This document shows positions 45,075-56,320 of a stretch of DNA of 64,000 nt, in pieces. The stretch's first letter is position 1; each line of letters opens with the position of its first letter. The translations under genes were made by a program, and so were the position numbers. The stretch is from Fragum whitleyi (lineage: Eukaryota > Mollusca > Bivalvia > Cardiida > Cardiidae): assembly GCA_948146395.1 (NCBI GenBank), contig OX411544.1, forward strand, positions 38,720,630-38,784,629. Direction: 5' to 3'. Under the pieces are notes generated by a model. It saw nothing but the letters and a program-made list of their open reading frames with translations. It was not told the origin of the DNA and did no database searches.

Positions 45075-45429
45075 GAATCCCAGGCTAATCGTTTAAGTGT
45101 AATTTTCTTCCCATGCCTCGTCCAGGACCAGTCAAGCGGTGGATGCACGGTTTCTATTAAGGGGGGTCGATATAGGCTTAGACCCCGAGTAATTAATTGA
45201 AGTTCCAGTGCTTCGAGCAGTACAAAAGAAGGTCGTTTTTCTTAAGCTTTTACTGAATTTGTCCACTACAATGAAATAATTTGGATACAGAGGGGGTTCG
45301 ATCGAACCAGGGTATGCATTCTCTCAGCTTTTGGGATATGGACAGTTGTTTATAAGACTAAGGGCTAACTTATTTGTCATCCGAACGGGCCCGTTTTTAA
45401 GCCGGGCCTCAATAAGAAACCAGCTCTAT

Positions 45430-45489
45430 GTTCCGGCTGTCAAGATGTTGCATACCGTTTTCAAATTATACCCCGCTTTGCGCGTGTAA
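45430..45489. repeat. Family 4 half repeat
   Basis: TACCGTTTTCAAATTATACC, CCGCTTTGCGCGTG matches one arm of family 4. It truncates the Tc1 remnant that follows. Confidence 0.45.
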
Positions 45490-45812
45490 TTCAGTGTAGT
45501 CCAGGCAAAACCTGGACTCACTCGTGAATAGCACGGGCCCCAGCGTCTTATGCACCAGCCAACGTGGTCCAATACCCATGTTAACCGACGCCGACAATGA
45601 ACTCGGGACAGCGGAATACAAATAAATGGTCTTCTTGACTTCAGATTATGCCCATGCAGCGGTGTTCGTATGGTTTGAGTCGAAACTCGCACTCCCGAGG
45701 CGTTTTGAAGGTCGGAACGTAGCCGCAATGCCGTAGCAAACCTGATCCTTCGGACTTGAATTACCAAAAAATCGGTCTTCTGCGACGGAAGTAGCTACCA
45801 CCATGTCTCCTT
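45490..45812 (-). pseudogene. Decayed Tc1-like transposase fragment
   Basis: On the minus strand the frame contains LRSDLQNASGVRVSTQTIR, then HGHNLKSRRP and later HVGWCIRRWGP. This is the N-terminal DNA-binding half of Tc1-type transposases (usually ...TIRNRLH..GL.SRRP...W..VLFTDESRF). A one-base frame change follows; the shifted frame reads GPVLFTSESRFCLD, in which the first catalytic Asp of the DDE triad has become Ser. Another shift lies near the start, where MVVATSVAEDRFF is in a different frame. The C-terminal half and both TIRs are missing. It is dead beyond doubt. Confidence 0.8.
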
Positions 45813-45909
45813 ACAGGTGTACCATACTGTCAAACCAGCCGCTGTAGGACAGCGAAAAAGTTTGGTGCTTAGCAAACTTTGAGTAGTATATTAGGGATAA
45901 AGAAGAAAG

Positions 45910-46240
45910 TGTTAGTTAGCAGCATTTCTTCATTTCACTATTTGCAAGGTCATCTGTCAAGATCAACTATAACAGCTATGTATCTTTAACACGACAGTGA
46001 TTTGGGCGGTGATAAATTAGAAAATATCTGGTATACATGATAAGAACAAGGTGAATTATCAAGGTTATATTCCAGAAATTTGACCTCGTGAGTTGTTTCG
46101 TCTATTGAGTTCCCTCACTTTCAGTACTTTGATTTTAGCACAGCGTAGTGATATGCAAGCACTGCGGTGACCACACAAAGCTCTTTGTGTCACACAAAAG
46201 TTGATGACTTATATGAGACCTATTTTTGCGCGCGCGTGAG
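45910..46240. repeat. Dispersed repeat, inverted partner at 58.8 kb
   Basis: It matches the complement of 58800-59098 across its length. Shared landmarks are TTAGCAGCATTTTCTTC, GGTATACATGATAAG, CCAGAAATTTGACC, TTTCAGTACTTTGATTTTAG, TTTGTGTC(A/G)CACAAAAGTTGATG and a CGCGCG end. About 300 bp; class not recognised. Confidence 0.65.
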
Positions 46241-47310
46241 AACAGAACAGAAAAGCTATGTTGTACACACGTTGTTCGGGTTTTGACTCATCTGTTTCCT
46301 GCGCAAGTTCTAGGATACAGGTTCGTTTCCTATGGCCTGCTTAACCAGGCAAAAAAGGATTATGTCTTGAACAACGTGAGAAGGTTAAACTGAAATTCTG
46401 CATGAAGATGAAATATTTTGGCTTCAGAAAGGTTTGCTCGACCCCCCACCCCACCCCCTCTGCATAGGGAGAAATTCTCGATAAAAAGTCCATTATGACA
46501 TGGGAACAAAAAACCCCTATCTGCCCATTTGTCTATCAATAAATCTCATTAAACTTGTCAGGGAGCCGCTGGCTGCCTCGTCTTTTTAGTCTTATTTGAT
46601 ATTAATTCATGCAATTGTCATTCACACATACTAAACCAGCCCTTGTAATATATTCTTGGTCCAGATTTTTTCTCGGAATGTCACGTACCTGATGATTTCA
46701 AACTTTTCCTTGTTTCAAGATATTTTCCAATTTTATTACAGAAAATTTCAGATGAAACAATTTGCATTTAAATTATACTTTGCAAAAAAAAAAAAAGGAA
46801 AAGAAAGAAACAAATAAAGAATAACAAATCTAATTTGCATTTAACATTTCCCATTTTGTGAAAAGTTAAGACTGATTCTTAATAAAAGTAGTTGCAGACG
46901 ACAATGTCTATCTTGATGAAGTTATAAAAGATCTTTTATTTATACCTTGGTTTATTTGACCCGGCTTTGACCTCTATCGAAAAAATGCTTAAATGGCAAG
47001 TATCTAAAGTGCCAGGGGTCTGTACGGAATAAAATCACTAGTTGCGTATAAACAAGAGGACGGTACCGTCTTTTCTAAGCACTTAAGTTAAAAACCATTT
47101 TCTATTTTAAAATTCAGTTTTAAGCACTGGTTAGGGAAATTGCTTAACTTTACGTTCAATGTTGGCGACATAAATCTAGTATCAATTGAAGGGTATATCA
47201 TTAATCTTTGGTATCCAAACGGTCTAATCGCCCGGCAATACAATCAGACTTAAATATTTACCTTTAAATAACATGCCTATGACTAGTGTGACTCTACGAT
47301 GAGGGCAAAC
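46241..47310. other. No gene seen
   Basis: Mostly AT-rich, with a poly(A) run near 46786. No supported coding sequence. Confidence 0.4.
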
Positions 47311-47314
47311 TGTA

Positions 47315-47385
47315 CTATAAGTTCCCGGGACTGAATACCAACTGCGTTACCGCTGAGGTAACTGGGCTCGGCTACGATAAGGACT
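47315..47385 (-). tRNA. tRNA-like SINE head, degenerate
   Basis: On the minus strand GTTACCTCAGCGGTAACGCA resembles an A box and D arm, and CAGTCCCGGGAACTTATAG a decayed B box. The stems do not close. It is more likely a SINE relic than a tRNA. Confidence 0.2.
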
Positions 47386-47814
47386 TTTTGAACCCTGTAT
47401 CTTAATGACTTTCTTTTTTTTTTAATGTCTATCAAATTCAAGCAAATTCATGAGTACCATTATTCAGCACTCGACAATCGAGCTGAAAAAAAACAACAGA
47501 AATAGACGTCAGTTATTTCTAAGTTTTCTGTTCATGTACACTCTCATTAAGAGACCAGAACCTCAATACTACAGCTTGAATAGCATAACCTACAGATGTA
47601 AGGTATTTATCGCCTTCTGACTGGTTGATCCTTCAAACAGATAAAGTAAGATGCGCAGCAGACAGTACATGGGCGAGATTTTTTCCTCGGAACCTTTGGA
47701 TCAGATATCAACCGGTCGATCCAAGAAGGATCTACGCGTCTGCATTTTTCTGTTTGCGTCATTTCAGCAATTTTCTGGACTCAAGAAGAAATCTGCACTG
47801 CGTTCAAATCGAGG
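47386..47814. other. No gene seen
   Basis: AT-rich DNA with a poly(T) run near 47411. No supported coding sequence. Confidence 0.35.
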
Positions 47815-47905
47815 TCGTTCACGAACGTTTTAGAATTTGCACCACGCTTTGTGAGGATTTCCGATCCTTCGAAACGTTTACAACCCTTTTGTCATCCTGA
47901 AGGCA
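47815..47905. repeat. Family 4 hairpin repeat, diverged
   Basis: GTTCACGAACGTTTTAGAAT and CGAAACGTTTACAACCC flank ACCACGCTTTGTGAGG; TTTTGTCATCCTGAAGG follows as in other copies. Confidence 0.5.
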
Positions 47906-49259
47906 AAATCGGGTTCGGACCTGAAAAATGAAGAATTTACGAGCTCCCAAGAAATGGTCCGATGAAGAATGTTTTATGCTAGCGTCAAATTAGGGACGCA
48001 TTCTAGCGTTTACTATCATTTATAAAGTATTGACTTTGTATTGGCCTGAAGAACTAATAAAGAAATTCCATATGAACCCGGTTTAACCAGCAATTTGAAT
48101 GTATTCTGAACAAAAATGAAAAGTATCCACCCAATATCATTTCGGATTTCTTTGAAAGCACACATAAATTCTATGAAACATATTGAAAACTACGCCCTGA
48201 TCATTTGGAAATAAATTTGAAAAGTCTTGCGTGATTTGAAGAAGCCGCTTCCGAATTGTGGGCGTTAACGTGGCCAGGGTGTCGTTTTCAAAAATCGTAA
48301 ACTCTCAATTAAATATTCAATTGTTTTTCCGACATTTTTAAGCTTCTCAAATACAATATTAGTGCGTTCGGTAACCTGGATGGATAAGACAATTTGATAC
48401 CTTCTGCTGCTTCCTGCCAATGCTACGCCAAATGGACACAGACAAACATAAACAACTTACGCATTTTCAAAGCTCAAATTTACCAAATTCTGTCTGCACG
48501 TTCCTTGTCAAGAAAACCAATCCCAAAATTCTCTATTTCATTTTTCGCTGACAAAAAACAACATTTGCATTGCTACGTTGCGTCAACGATTCCCCTCGCT
48601 CATTGGAGAGGTTCGAATGAATATCAAGGAAATTTGTTCTCCAAACACCCGTTAAGACTTAAATGGCTATTGTTTTGGTTTAAAAATTTGGCGATTTAAT
48701 AGGACAAGACAATTATTTCACTTCCGTTTTGAAATAGTGGTTGGGTAGCGTGAATGCAATCGCGTCAACGTGAATGAGAAAATTTGGCTTTGGCCCTATT
48801 GAGTTGAAGAGAGCGAATAACAATACTCCTCTATCTGAGATGGTCAGCACACGTTATTATTCTTCTCTTTCAAGTAACGTCCGCAAAAACTACTCAGCGT
48901 TCGATGGCTTTTTATTACGCCTGTTGTCAAGTTTTTCTCGGTCTCGCTACAAAACTGTGATGTACGGAACTCAACTATTGTTTGATTTTCCTAACAGTAG
49001 AGCTTTAGAGATTAAATTCATTTGAATAGAAACTCGAGATCGAAAACGTGACGTACGTCGACGTACAAAGCAAAGATTTCGTCATTTATTGAAAAACACC
49101 AAAAATGACACGTTGTTCGAATAAAAAAAATGATGTGTGCATGAGAAAACAAAGCGCTGCAAACACATTGGTACCTTAATTGATCATTTAATCAATCAAA
49201 TCTTTAAGATATTGACAAAAAAAGTGGATACTTTCTTTTTGATGAGTATATAATAAAAT
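47906..49259. other. No gene seen
   Basis: Two open frames of 101 and 83 codons (48394-48699 and 48774-49025, +) have reasonable composition but no recognisable domain, no repeat partner and no clear splice sites. They are left uncalled. Confidence 0.35.
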
Positions 49260-49692
49260 TGCAGTTGTGTGCCCACGAAATAGCAACTTTTCCAGATATT
49301 TGACATCGACGAATGGCCTTGACATTACCTCATTACCTTGACTTTGTCATGAGCGGATGCTTATTATCGAGATCTATATTCAAGCTCAAGAAGAAAATTG
49401 TATCTTAGATAGGCTTTAGGTATTTGACATTGTCGAGTTTTGTCAAGTTTTCGAACATTTGACCTCGGTATGTGACCTTGACCTTATCACATGACCTTAA
49501 CCCTGGCATCAGTAGGTGAGTTTTAATAAGAGTTGTCATCAATATGAACACAGTATCCCGAATAGACTGAAAGTAACTGCCAATGCTAAGTTTTTTGGTT
49601 AAACATTGCAAACAGACAGACGGAAAGAAGGGTAGACAGGATAGACGGACAACAATAAGCCCCGATCTTTCGACGCGGGGACGTAAAAAACT
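49260..49692 (+). repeat. Dispersed element ending in a GC hairpin
   Basis: Repeated GACCTTGACCTTATC-type phrases, then ACAGACAGACGGAAAG, then the stem CCCCGATCTTTCGACGCGGGG. Same layout as 20095-20382. Confidence 0.5.
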
Positions 49693-49723
49693 AGTCACTC
49701 TAAGGGTTATGATCAATATCTAA

Positions 49724-49725
49724 TT

Positions 49726-49756
<31 letters not shown>

Positions 49757-50605
49757 AAGAAGGTAGCTCATTAAGCTGTCACCATACAAACCATACAATG
49801 AAAAACTTATTTACAATGAGGCCTTCTGAAAATAATTCAATCTAATACAAAACAAGAACGATGATATAATCCTAATGTTAATTACTGGATTATGATAATT
49901 CTGGGGAGGAATTCCCAGAAGATTTATGAGGTAGTATTATAACGACTTTTCATGTGTACAAGTATACAAAGAAATCCTTTTGACATCGATAAGGAACAAG
50001 TTCTTACAAAATTATGTTCGATTTAGCTTCCTAGATGATTAAATAGTATTCACGATGAATGAAGAGGCAAACGAATGAATCAAAATCGGCCACCTCTATC
50101 ATTAATCGAACTAGGATAAATGGCTTTGGAAAACTAATGCCTTTATCGATTGTTAGTGTTGTAATGATGATTATGACGATGATGATGATGATAATTATGG
50201 TGATGATGATTATGTACATGATTTACATAACGTCTGTTTGATTAAGATGAAAATAATATACTTAACTGGAAAGACATACACAATAATGAATGGTGTATCT
50301 CACAACACAGTATTTAGTTATTTGGCATCAAATACTTTTTCAGCGATCGTTTAAAACATGAAATATTTTCAATTGTACGTAGATTAAGAGGAATGTCATT
50401 CCAACATTTCATTCCGTTAAATGAAAATGAATTCTTTAGAAACTCTTTTTTGGGAGCACATTTGTGAGATATCTGGTTCCCTGATTGTTTTATGTTTGTC
50501 TAAAGATAAAAGTTTTGTTCATTAGTGACTAGTTTTACTGATTTATCTCTGATTCCACTATGCTTTCGAGTAAAGCTGTCGGACTACAAATTTCTAATGC
50601 AACAA
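49724..50605 (-). mobile_element. 3' end of a LINE with RT C-terminal remnant
   Basis: Read on the minus strand: the coding remnant at 50314-50499 contains KNSFSFNGMKCWNDIPLNLR and FKRSLKKYLMPNN then stop. This is the conserved WN.LP..LR...FK..LK tail of many non-LTR retrotransposon ORF2 proteins. A TAG at 50500-50502 interrupts the frame, but FTRKHSGIRDKSVKLV continues in the same frame upstream. About 570 bp of 3' UTR follows, with GCCTCATTGTAAATAAG and GAGCTACCTTC, ending in a TTATTATTATTATTAT tail at 49724-49741. A second copy of the family is at 60118-60697. Confidence 0.75.
50160..50226. repeat. ATG/GAT microsatellite
   Basis: ATGATGATTATGACGATGAT-type repeats within the LINE 3' UTR. 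Confidence 0.8.
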
Positions 50606-52435
50606 ATTTATCTTCATGGTGGCCGGATGTATTGTAGGCAGAAGACCGTTATCTTACTCCACATACAGATTTTCCTTGCGAAAGTAGATGAAAAGCTATC
50701 TTTTACAAAATTAATCGTTATCAATGAGGATCTCGTTTAAGTTTAGAAGAGTAATTTAGGTCGTATTTAACCTACATTCACTACTCAAAAGTTCTAAGCG
50801 GCCACCAAACATTTCTCCATTTTCACATATTTTCCGCTTCTTTTTTGAAATGTTACATTTGCCCTTCAAAAGAGTGGCCATTCAGCCATCAACTTGTCAA
50901 ATTGTTTTTAAAAATCATGCACCAAGAAATCCTAATCACGTAATCAAATACCTGTACCCTCAACTTCAAAAGTAAAATAAATGGCATTTTTCAGAGTATT
51001 TTGAATTTTTCGACATTTGAAAAACGCTAATATAATCAACGCTTTGTACCGATATCAGTGGTAGAACGCCTGTGGACTTCTTTAGAAGTAGAAAAATGCC
51101 ACAACTCTCTACCCATTCGTTCTTCTAATAAGAAATGTCAAAAATACCCCACCCACCAATGATAACTTTGAAATCGAGGGTACTCCTACAAGCGTCTTAA
51201 TTTCAACCAATTCTTGTTGAATTTCTTTGCTTCTTTTTTGCTTGTTGACTTCATAAATGTATTAACTACATTAATCTAGTGAAAACGAGTTGAAGCCATG
51301 CGGCATTCATAACATATGACCCAAAATGCAAGTGGCCGCTTAGGAGTTTTGAGGAGTGTAGATTCGTATGTAACTAGTCGTACAGAGCTAAAAACCCTCC
51401 TTAGCTAACTTTCATTCGTCAAAAGACTATGTGTCACGAGTCATTTTGAACTTATTGTTTTAGATAAACAAATAAATAAATAAATTATTAAAAAGAATAG
51501 ATAACTAATAAATAAATAAACTAATAAATAAATAAATAAATATATTCCTTCATAAAAACAAACACACACACGAGACTTATCAAAAAAGTATTGTAAATAT
51601 CAGATAGGTATAAAATCTATGAACCGATATTAAATACCAGCAATCATGATGGAAATAAAAATTATCTCAGCCCAAGCCTGAAAAAAACTAATTTTATGGT
51701 TTCAATGACCAATAATAAAGGTCACGATGACCCCTAAAAGTATGCATATCTTTTAATATGTGTGCTTCGATTAAAAGTGTATTTAAAAATAATAGTGTAA
51801 TTCTAGCATTCTAATTGGCTGAAAGACAGGTTTCATTACTCAATGAAAATAAATTTGATAACGCAGCTTATCTACGCTTCAAGAGAAAGAAGTTCCATAA
51901 ACAACCCATGTATTTGAGGGTAATTTTTTTACATTTTTGCTTCATAAATTTAAATTATATGTAGAAAGAGACTTTGTTGACTTCATCCAGGTATTAAACT
52001 TAAAATCTAATCACACACATGTGTGAATCCACTTAGCGCATTCATAGTGTGATTAGGCTTTTTATGTTTTACACCTCAATGAAATGAAAAAAAAATACTC
52101 TCTTCATCTCTTTAATAAAAGATATTGTTTTTTTTTTTAAAAAAAATAGACAAATACAGCCTAAGATAAGAACCATTTTACGATGACATGGATTACCCCC
52201 AAATTGAATGAGCAGCTGCATGGTAGCTAGGATGAAATGCTGTGGTTGTGCAGTTATGAGAAACGACAGGAATTCATGGGTGGGTGCATCACCCGTCGAA
52301 TTATAGCTACAATAACGTTGAAAGTGACGTTAAGCCCAATAGAAACAAATAAAAACAACTATCGTAAGAATTTGTAATAAACTCGTAACAAGAGAGCATG
52401 AGGCCGCTCTACTGACTCTTTGAAAAGCATATGAG
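50606..52435. other. AT-rich DNA, no gene seen
   Basis: About 1.8 kb including an AAAT microsatellite at 51465-51545 and poly(T)/poly(A) near 52129-52147. Open frames are short and unrecognised. Confidence 0.4.
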
Positions 52436-52672
52436 CCAATGTGTGACATTTCCGACAATTTCACTTGTGTGTGGTAGACGAACATTGAGTAACCTGTACT
52501 GGCACAATACAAAAAAGATTTTTTTCTGACTGCCTAGATAGGCGTTAAGCCCTTTTCTATCTCCTGGGTGCACAGTGAAGACTCTGGTCAGCCTGGGTGG
52601 ATGCACAGGCTGACCTGAGGCTTTGCTTTGCGCATATGTGAAATTGTTGGAAATTTCACGCACAGGCTCATA
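52436..52672. repeat. Family 2 MITE, full-length copy
   Basis: Outer arms GTGACATTTCCGACAATTTC and GAAATTGTTGGAAATTTCAC. The inner stem is CTGGTCAGCCTGGGTGGATG with CACAGGCTGACCTGAG. About 237 bp. Confidence 0.75.
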
Positions 52673-53069
52673 TGTTTTATAGTGTTATTCAAGATATAAC
52701 AAGAAAAAAGTTTCATTAAGATATATCTATAGATGAAGGATAAATTGTGTTGTTAAGGAAGTAAACTTTAAGGCCCCTTTTCCCATGGCGACGAATAATT
52801 GTACCAAATGGCAAAGTTGTAGCCGTGATCACATGAGAAATATTTTGTTTAAGTTTCATGACAATCTATGCAAAACATAAGAAGTTGTGTAACCAATAAG
52901 TAGTAAATATGACAAAGCTCCCTTTTCCATAACACTGCATATTATCACCAAATCTGCATAAAATGCACATTCTTTAATTATACAAATGTATCTATAAACA
53001 AACGAGGAGTTATGTTATTAAGGAAGTAAACATTAATGCCCCACTAAAGAGTGTAAACGAGGTTTTTCT

Positions 53070-54093
53070 TATATACTCACGAGCAATGAAAACGCACCAC
53101 CTGAATTTGTTCTCAAATATTTATTTAATGTACCAAACCTTTAGACATGAATGTTACCAATCTAGATAAATTTGTAATGGACCATTTACTACACAATAAT
53201 GTTAGAGTAAGCTCTGAAACGGTCTAAGGTTTTTGAACCTATGACCTTAGGAAAAAACAAGAGCTGTCACTGTAAGATGACAATGCCCCCGACACCGCTT
53301 TGATAGTAATAAGGAAGTTATGGCCAATGTTAAAGTTTTTGGACGGAATGACGGACGGACGGACGGACAGACGGACGGACAGACGGACGGACAGACGGAC
53401 GGACGGACAAGTCAAATTTATTATGCCTCCCTATCGGGGGCATAATTAAAAATCGTTAATCTTATATCTGCAAAGTCGGTTTGCAAACCCTTTCTGTCGT
53501 TCGGTTTATGGTAACATAACCCCTAACGCATTACAAAATGCTGGCTATCACTTTGTGGAACAGTTACCATAGTCTAGACAGTTGATTGGTGCATAGGCTA
53601 GTGCTCATTAATTTCTATGTCTACACCGTACCATCGGCGTCCCTGATGGACCTAAACATGGCGTTTGGAATTCAAATCACTCGCAAACACTAGTACGAAA
53701 ATGTTATTCACGATTCTTTGTTTTTAAGGAAAAAAATCCTTCCGTTCTTTGTTGATCCCATACCACACGTAAGTTGAGATCGCTTTACTGCTTTTTGCTT
53801 AGAACAAATGTGAAATCTAATGCTGTATTTTCATTCTCTAAGAAACAGTACTTTTAATTATGATATTCAAGACTTGTTTCAAAAGTACAATGAAAGGTGC
53901 AGGCAAAAATGACCTTTTAAATGACCATCAAATAAACAGCGACGTCTTATAGTTGATGTTAAGACAAGCAATGTCTTCATGTTCCTTTGTGGGTTGAAAG
54001 ACGATAAAAAAGTAGTTAATTGAAAATTTTATAATTCAGGACACTTTGTGCAAGTTTTTTGGGTGGTGCGTTTTCATTGCGCTTGAGTATATA
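53070..54093. mobile_element. 1.02 kb TIR transposon at a TA site
   Basis: TATATACTCACGAGCAATGA, AAACGCACCACC at the left is the inverted complement of GGTGGTGCGTTTTCATTGCG, CTTGAGTATATA at the right with two or three mismatches. That gives arms of about 33 bp ending in TA, as expected for Tc1/mariner-type targets. No transposase is legible inside, and part of the interior is another insertion (53256-53451). Confidence 0.75.
53256..53451 (+). mobile_element. AACAAGAG element nested in the TIR transposon
   Basis: It starts AACAAGAGCTGTCACTGTAA, has GACAATGCCCCCGACACCGC near its start, a GGACGGACAGAC microsatellite at 53347-53409 and the terminal stem TGCCTCCCTATCGGGGGCATAATTAAAA. The layout is that of the other AACAAGAG elements. 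Confidence 0.65.
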
Positions 54094-54790
54094 ATGTTTT
54101 CGATTATTTGGCCCCTTTTCCTGTGACGATTGTCGCATCGGGATCATTTTCGATAGGAATTATCCTTGTGATAGTGCAATCATTCTGTTTGAGGTCAATC
54201 GGATGAAAACTATTGAGTTTAGAGCGCTAACGAGGACTTTCTATCTCAATGAGGGTCCTATTTCCGTGACGCTTGTCTGATCTGACCGATTTTCGAGAGG
54301 AACGATCCTTGCAATAGTCCAATCTTGTTGACTAAGTTTGTGGAATGTGGACTTTAGAGCGTTAACGAGGCTTTTCTAATTATTTTTTCAATTAATTTCA
54401 TTGGCCCCTTTTCCCGTGACGCTTGACGGATTGGGCCCATTTTTGGAAGGCATCATCCTTGTGATAATACAATTACTCTGAGCAGATTTGAGTTCAATTG
54501 GATGAAAACTGTGGAATTTAAAGCGCTAACGATGATTGTCTGATCAGTTTAAAAAAAAAAAGCCTCTTACCCCAGGATTCCTATCAGATCTAACCCATTT
54601 TCGAAAGGAATGATCCTTTTGATGGTCCAACCATTCTGACTAAAATTGAAGACAATCGGGAAAAAGCTGTGGACTCTAGAGAGTTAACAAACAAAGGTTA
54701 ATGGACGGACGGACAGACGGCCAGCAGACGGACGCCGGACGGGAAAAACAGTATCTCAATAGCTATTCTGAGACTCGATCAGTAGAGCGT

Positions 54791-56189
54791 ATGAATATCG
54801 TCGCGATTTGCTCGCAAGTACCACAAAACACGTATCATATTTCAATTTTATCGTTACAACTATCAATATATCGTAAATGTAATTTGGACGATTACTGGGT
54901 CAACTTTTGGCGAAGTAATGTAGTCGTGACGTCAAGTGATAAAATGGCATCATATTTATGACGACACGGTAAGAGTTTGGTCAAATCAATTTAAATTTTT
55001 CGAGTATGCTGACCGAAAAGTGGATCGTAGAAAAAGGATTTTATATTAAAGCGTCGCTAATGATTAGATCGGAAATCATCCGCAGTTTGAATTGTTTATC
55101 AATGCGACAGGTTGCGCTATTGGTGAAAGTAAGCGTGTTCATTAATGATATTTCTATTATTCAAAAATAATAACATGAATTTTATGTTTCCCTTTTCCTC
55201 ATGCTAACGTCGCATAAAAATGGAGGACGCCTTATTTTCATTGGCCGGTTAGTAAAAATTAGCGTCGGTCGGGAGAATTGACCAATGTCTTAGTTTTTGT
55301 CCTGTGGCGAGGAAGAAATTGCATGGTCGATTAAACAAAAAGAGCTTAAAATACACCGGCGTGATATCGGAAATGCGTCGCCGATTAGTCTCCGATACCA
55401 AACAGAAGAAAGCGGGTTAGAACAGACAAAAATACGTCTGCAATGTGCAGAAAATCGGACTGAGCCCGGCCAATTATCGGCCGTAGCCCGGTCGATCTCC
55501 GGCATCGTCGATACAATAATGTCTCCCACGAATATAAAAGACGTAGCCGTCTAGTCGGCAGGTTTTAATTTGAAGATACCCCCCCACCCCTCGCGTCGAC
55601 GATCTTAAAAAGTCAACTTTGAAGCTGCCCATGCGTCGATCAGTCGCCGATCTATCCCCGAATTCACACAAAGCACCGGACTTCGCTCATTTGGGCATAT
55701 GCTACGTTAGTGACGATAAATAAACGAAAAAAAAAGAAAAAAAAAAGAAAAAAAAACAAGGCAAAAGCATTGAAATCCAACACGAAGCAATGGTGATACA
55801 AAGAAAGCACTCTAATTTGTATATATACTTAACTCCAAAAGAAAAGTCCACAAAATATAAATTGAAATAAATGTAAACCCTGCTACAAATCTTAATCTTT
55901 CTTTACAATTTTGGTAGAACGGAGAAAAAAAAAATGATACCAACCCAGGCAGTTGTTTATCTGACGCGACTTGTTTGACACCGCACTAGCATACACATTT
56001 CCGTTATGAATAAGAGTACCCATTTCGCAAGTGAGCTCTTCTGTGATGCTAACACAGTAAATTGGTATCAAAAAGCTTTGCAGTTTTTCTGATAGATCTT
56101 TCGTAGCTTACTCACATTGCATGGTTGGAGAGTGGGTGGGGTAAGCATTCTTACTATGTTACGTGTGAAAAATTGCCCTATGAAGATGA
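54791..56189. other. No gene seen
   Basis: About 1.4 kb, with a GC-richer stretch at 55360-55680 and A-rich runs at 55725-55755. An 85-codon frame at 55297 has no recognisable domain and no splice signals, so it is not called. Confidence 0.35.
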
Positions 56190-56320
56190 AATCTGGGAAA
56201 TTAGGTTTGAGGAAGCGCTTTCGAAAAGATACCTCGCTTTGCACGTATGTGCACGTGCAAAGCGGGGTATCATCTCAAAGCGATCGCGAAACGCCTTGAC
56301 ATCCTGAACACAGGGCTGTA
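56190..56320. repeat. Family 4 hairpin repeat, best-preserved copy
   Basis: GATACCTCGCTTTGCACGTA pairs with CACGTGCAAAGCGGGGTATC. Outside, GAGGAAGCGCTTTCGAAAAG pairs with TCTCAAAGCGATCGCGAAAC. The flank GACATCCTGAACACAGGGC is shared with the 26.7 kb copy. Confidence 0.8.

Larger units (their letters stand above)
52745..54790 (+). mobile_element. Tandem-core element split by a TIR transposon
   Basis: Units of about 150 bp marked by GGCCCCTTTTCCCGTGACG occur near 52772, 54111, 54254 and 54403, with weaker ones near 52925 and 54563. Each closes with GAGCGCTAACGAGG-like sequence. The 3' side has GGACGGACGGACAGACGG and GACGCCGGACGG (54701-54745) and then a short stretch ending near 54790. The body is interrupted by the element at 53070-54093. 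Confidence 0.6.

Noticed and set aside
45426..45767. Intact transposase gene
   Set aside because: The frame looks open for 113 codons, but the Tc1 similarity changes frame at both ends, the first catalytic Asp is lost and the C-terminal half is absent.
55297..55554. 85-codon plus-strand frame with fair composition
   Set aside because: No domain, no splice sites and no second evidence. The opposite strand is equally open, as expected from the local GC richness.
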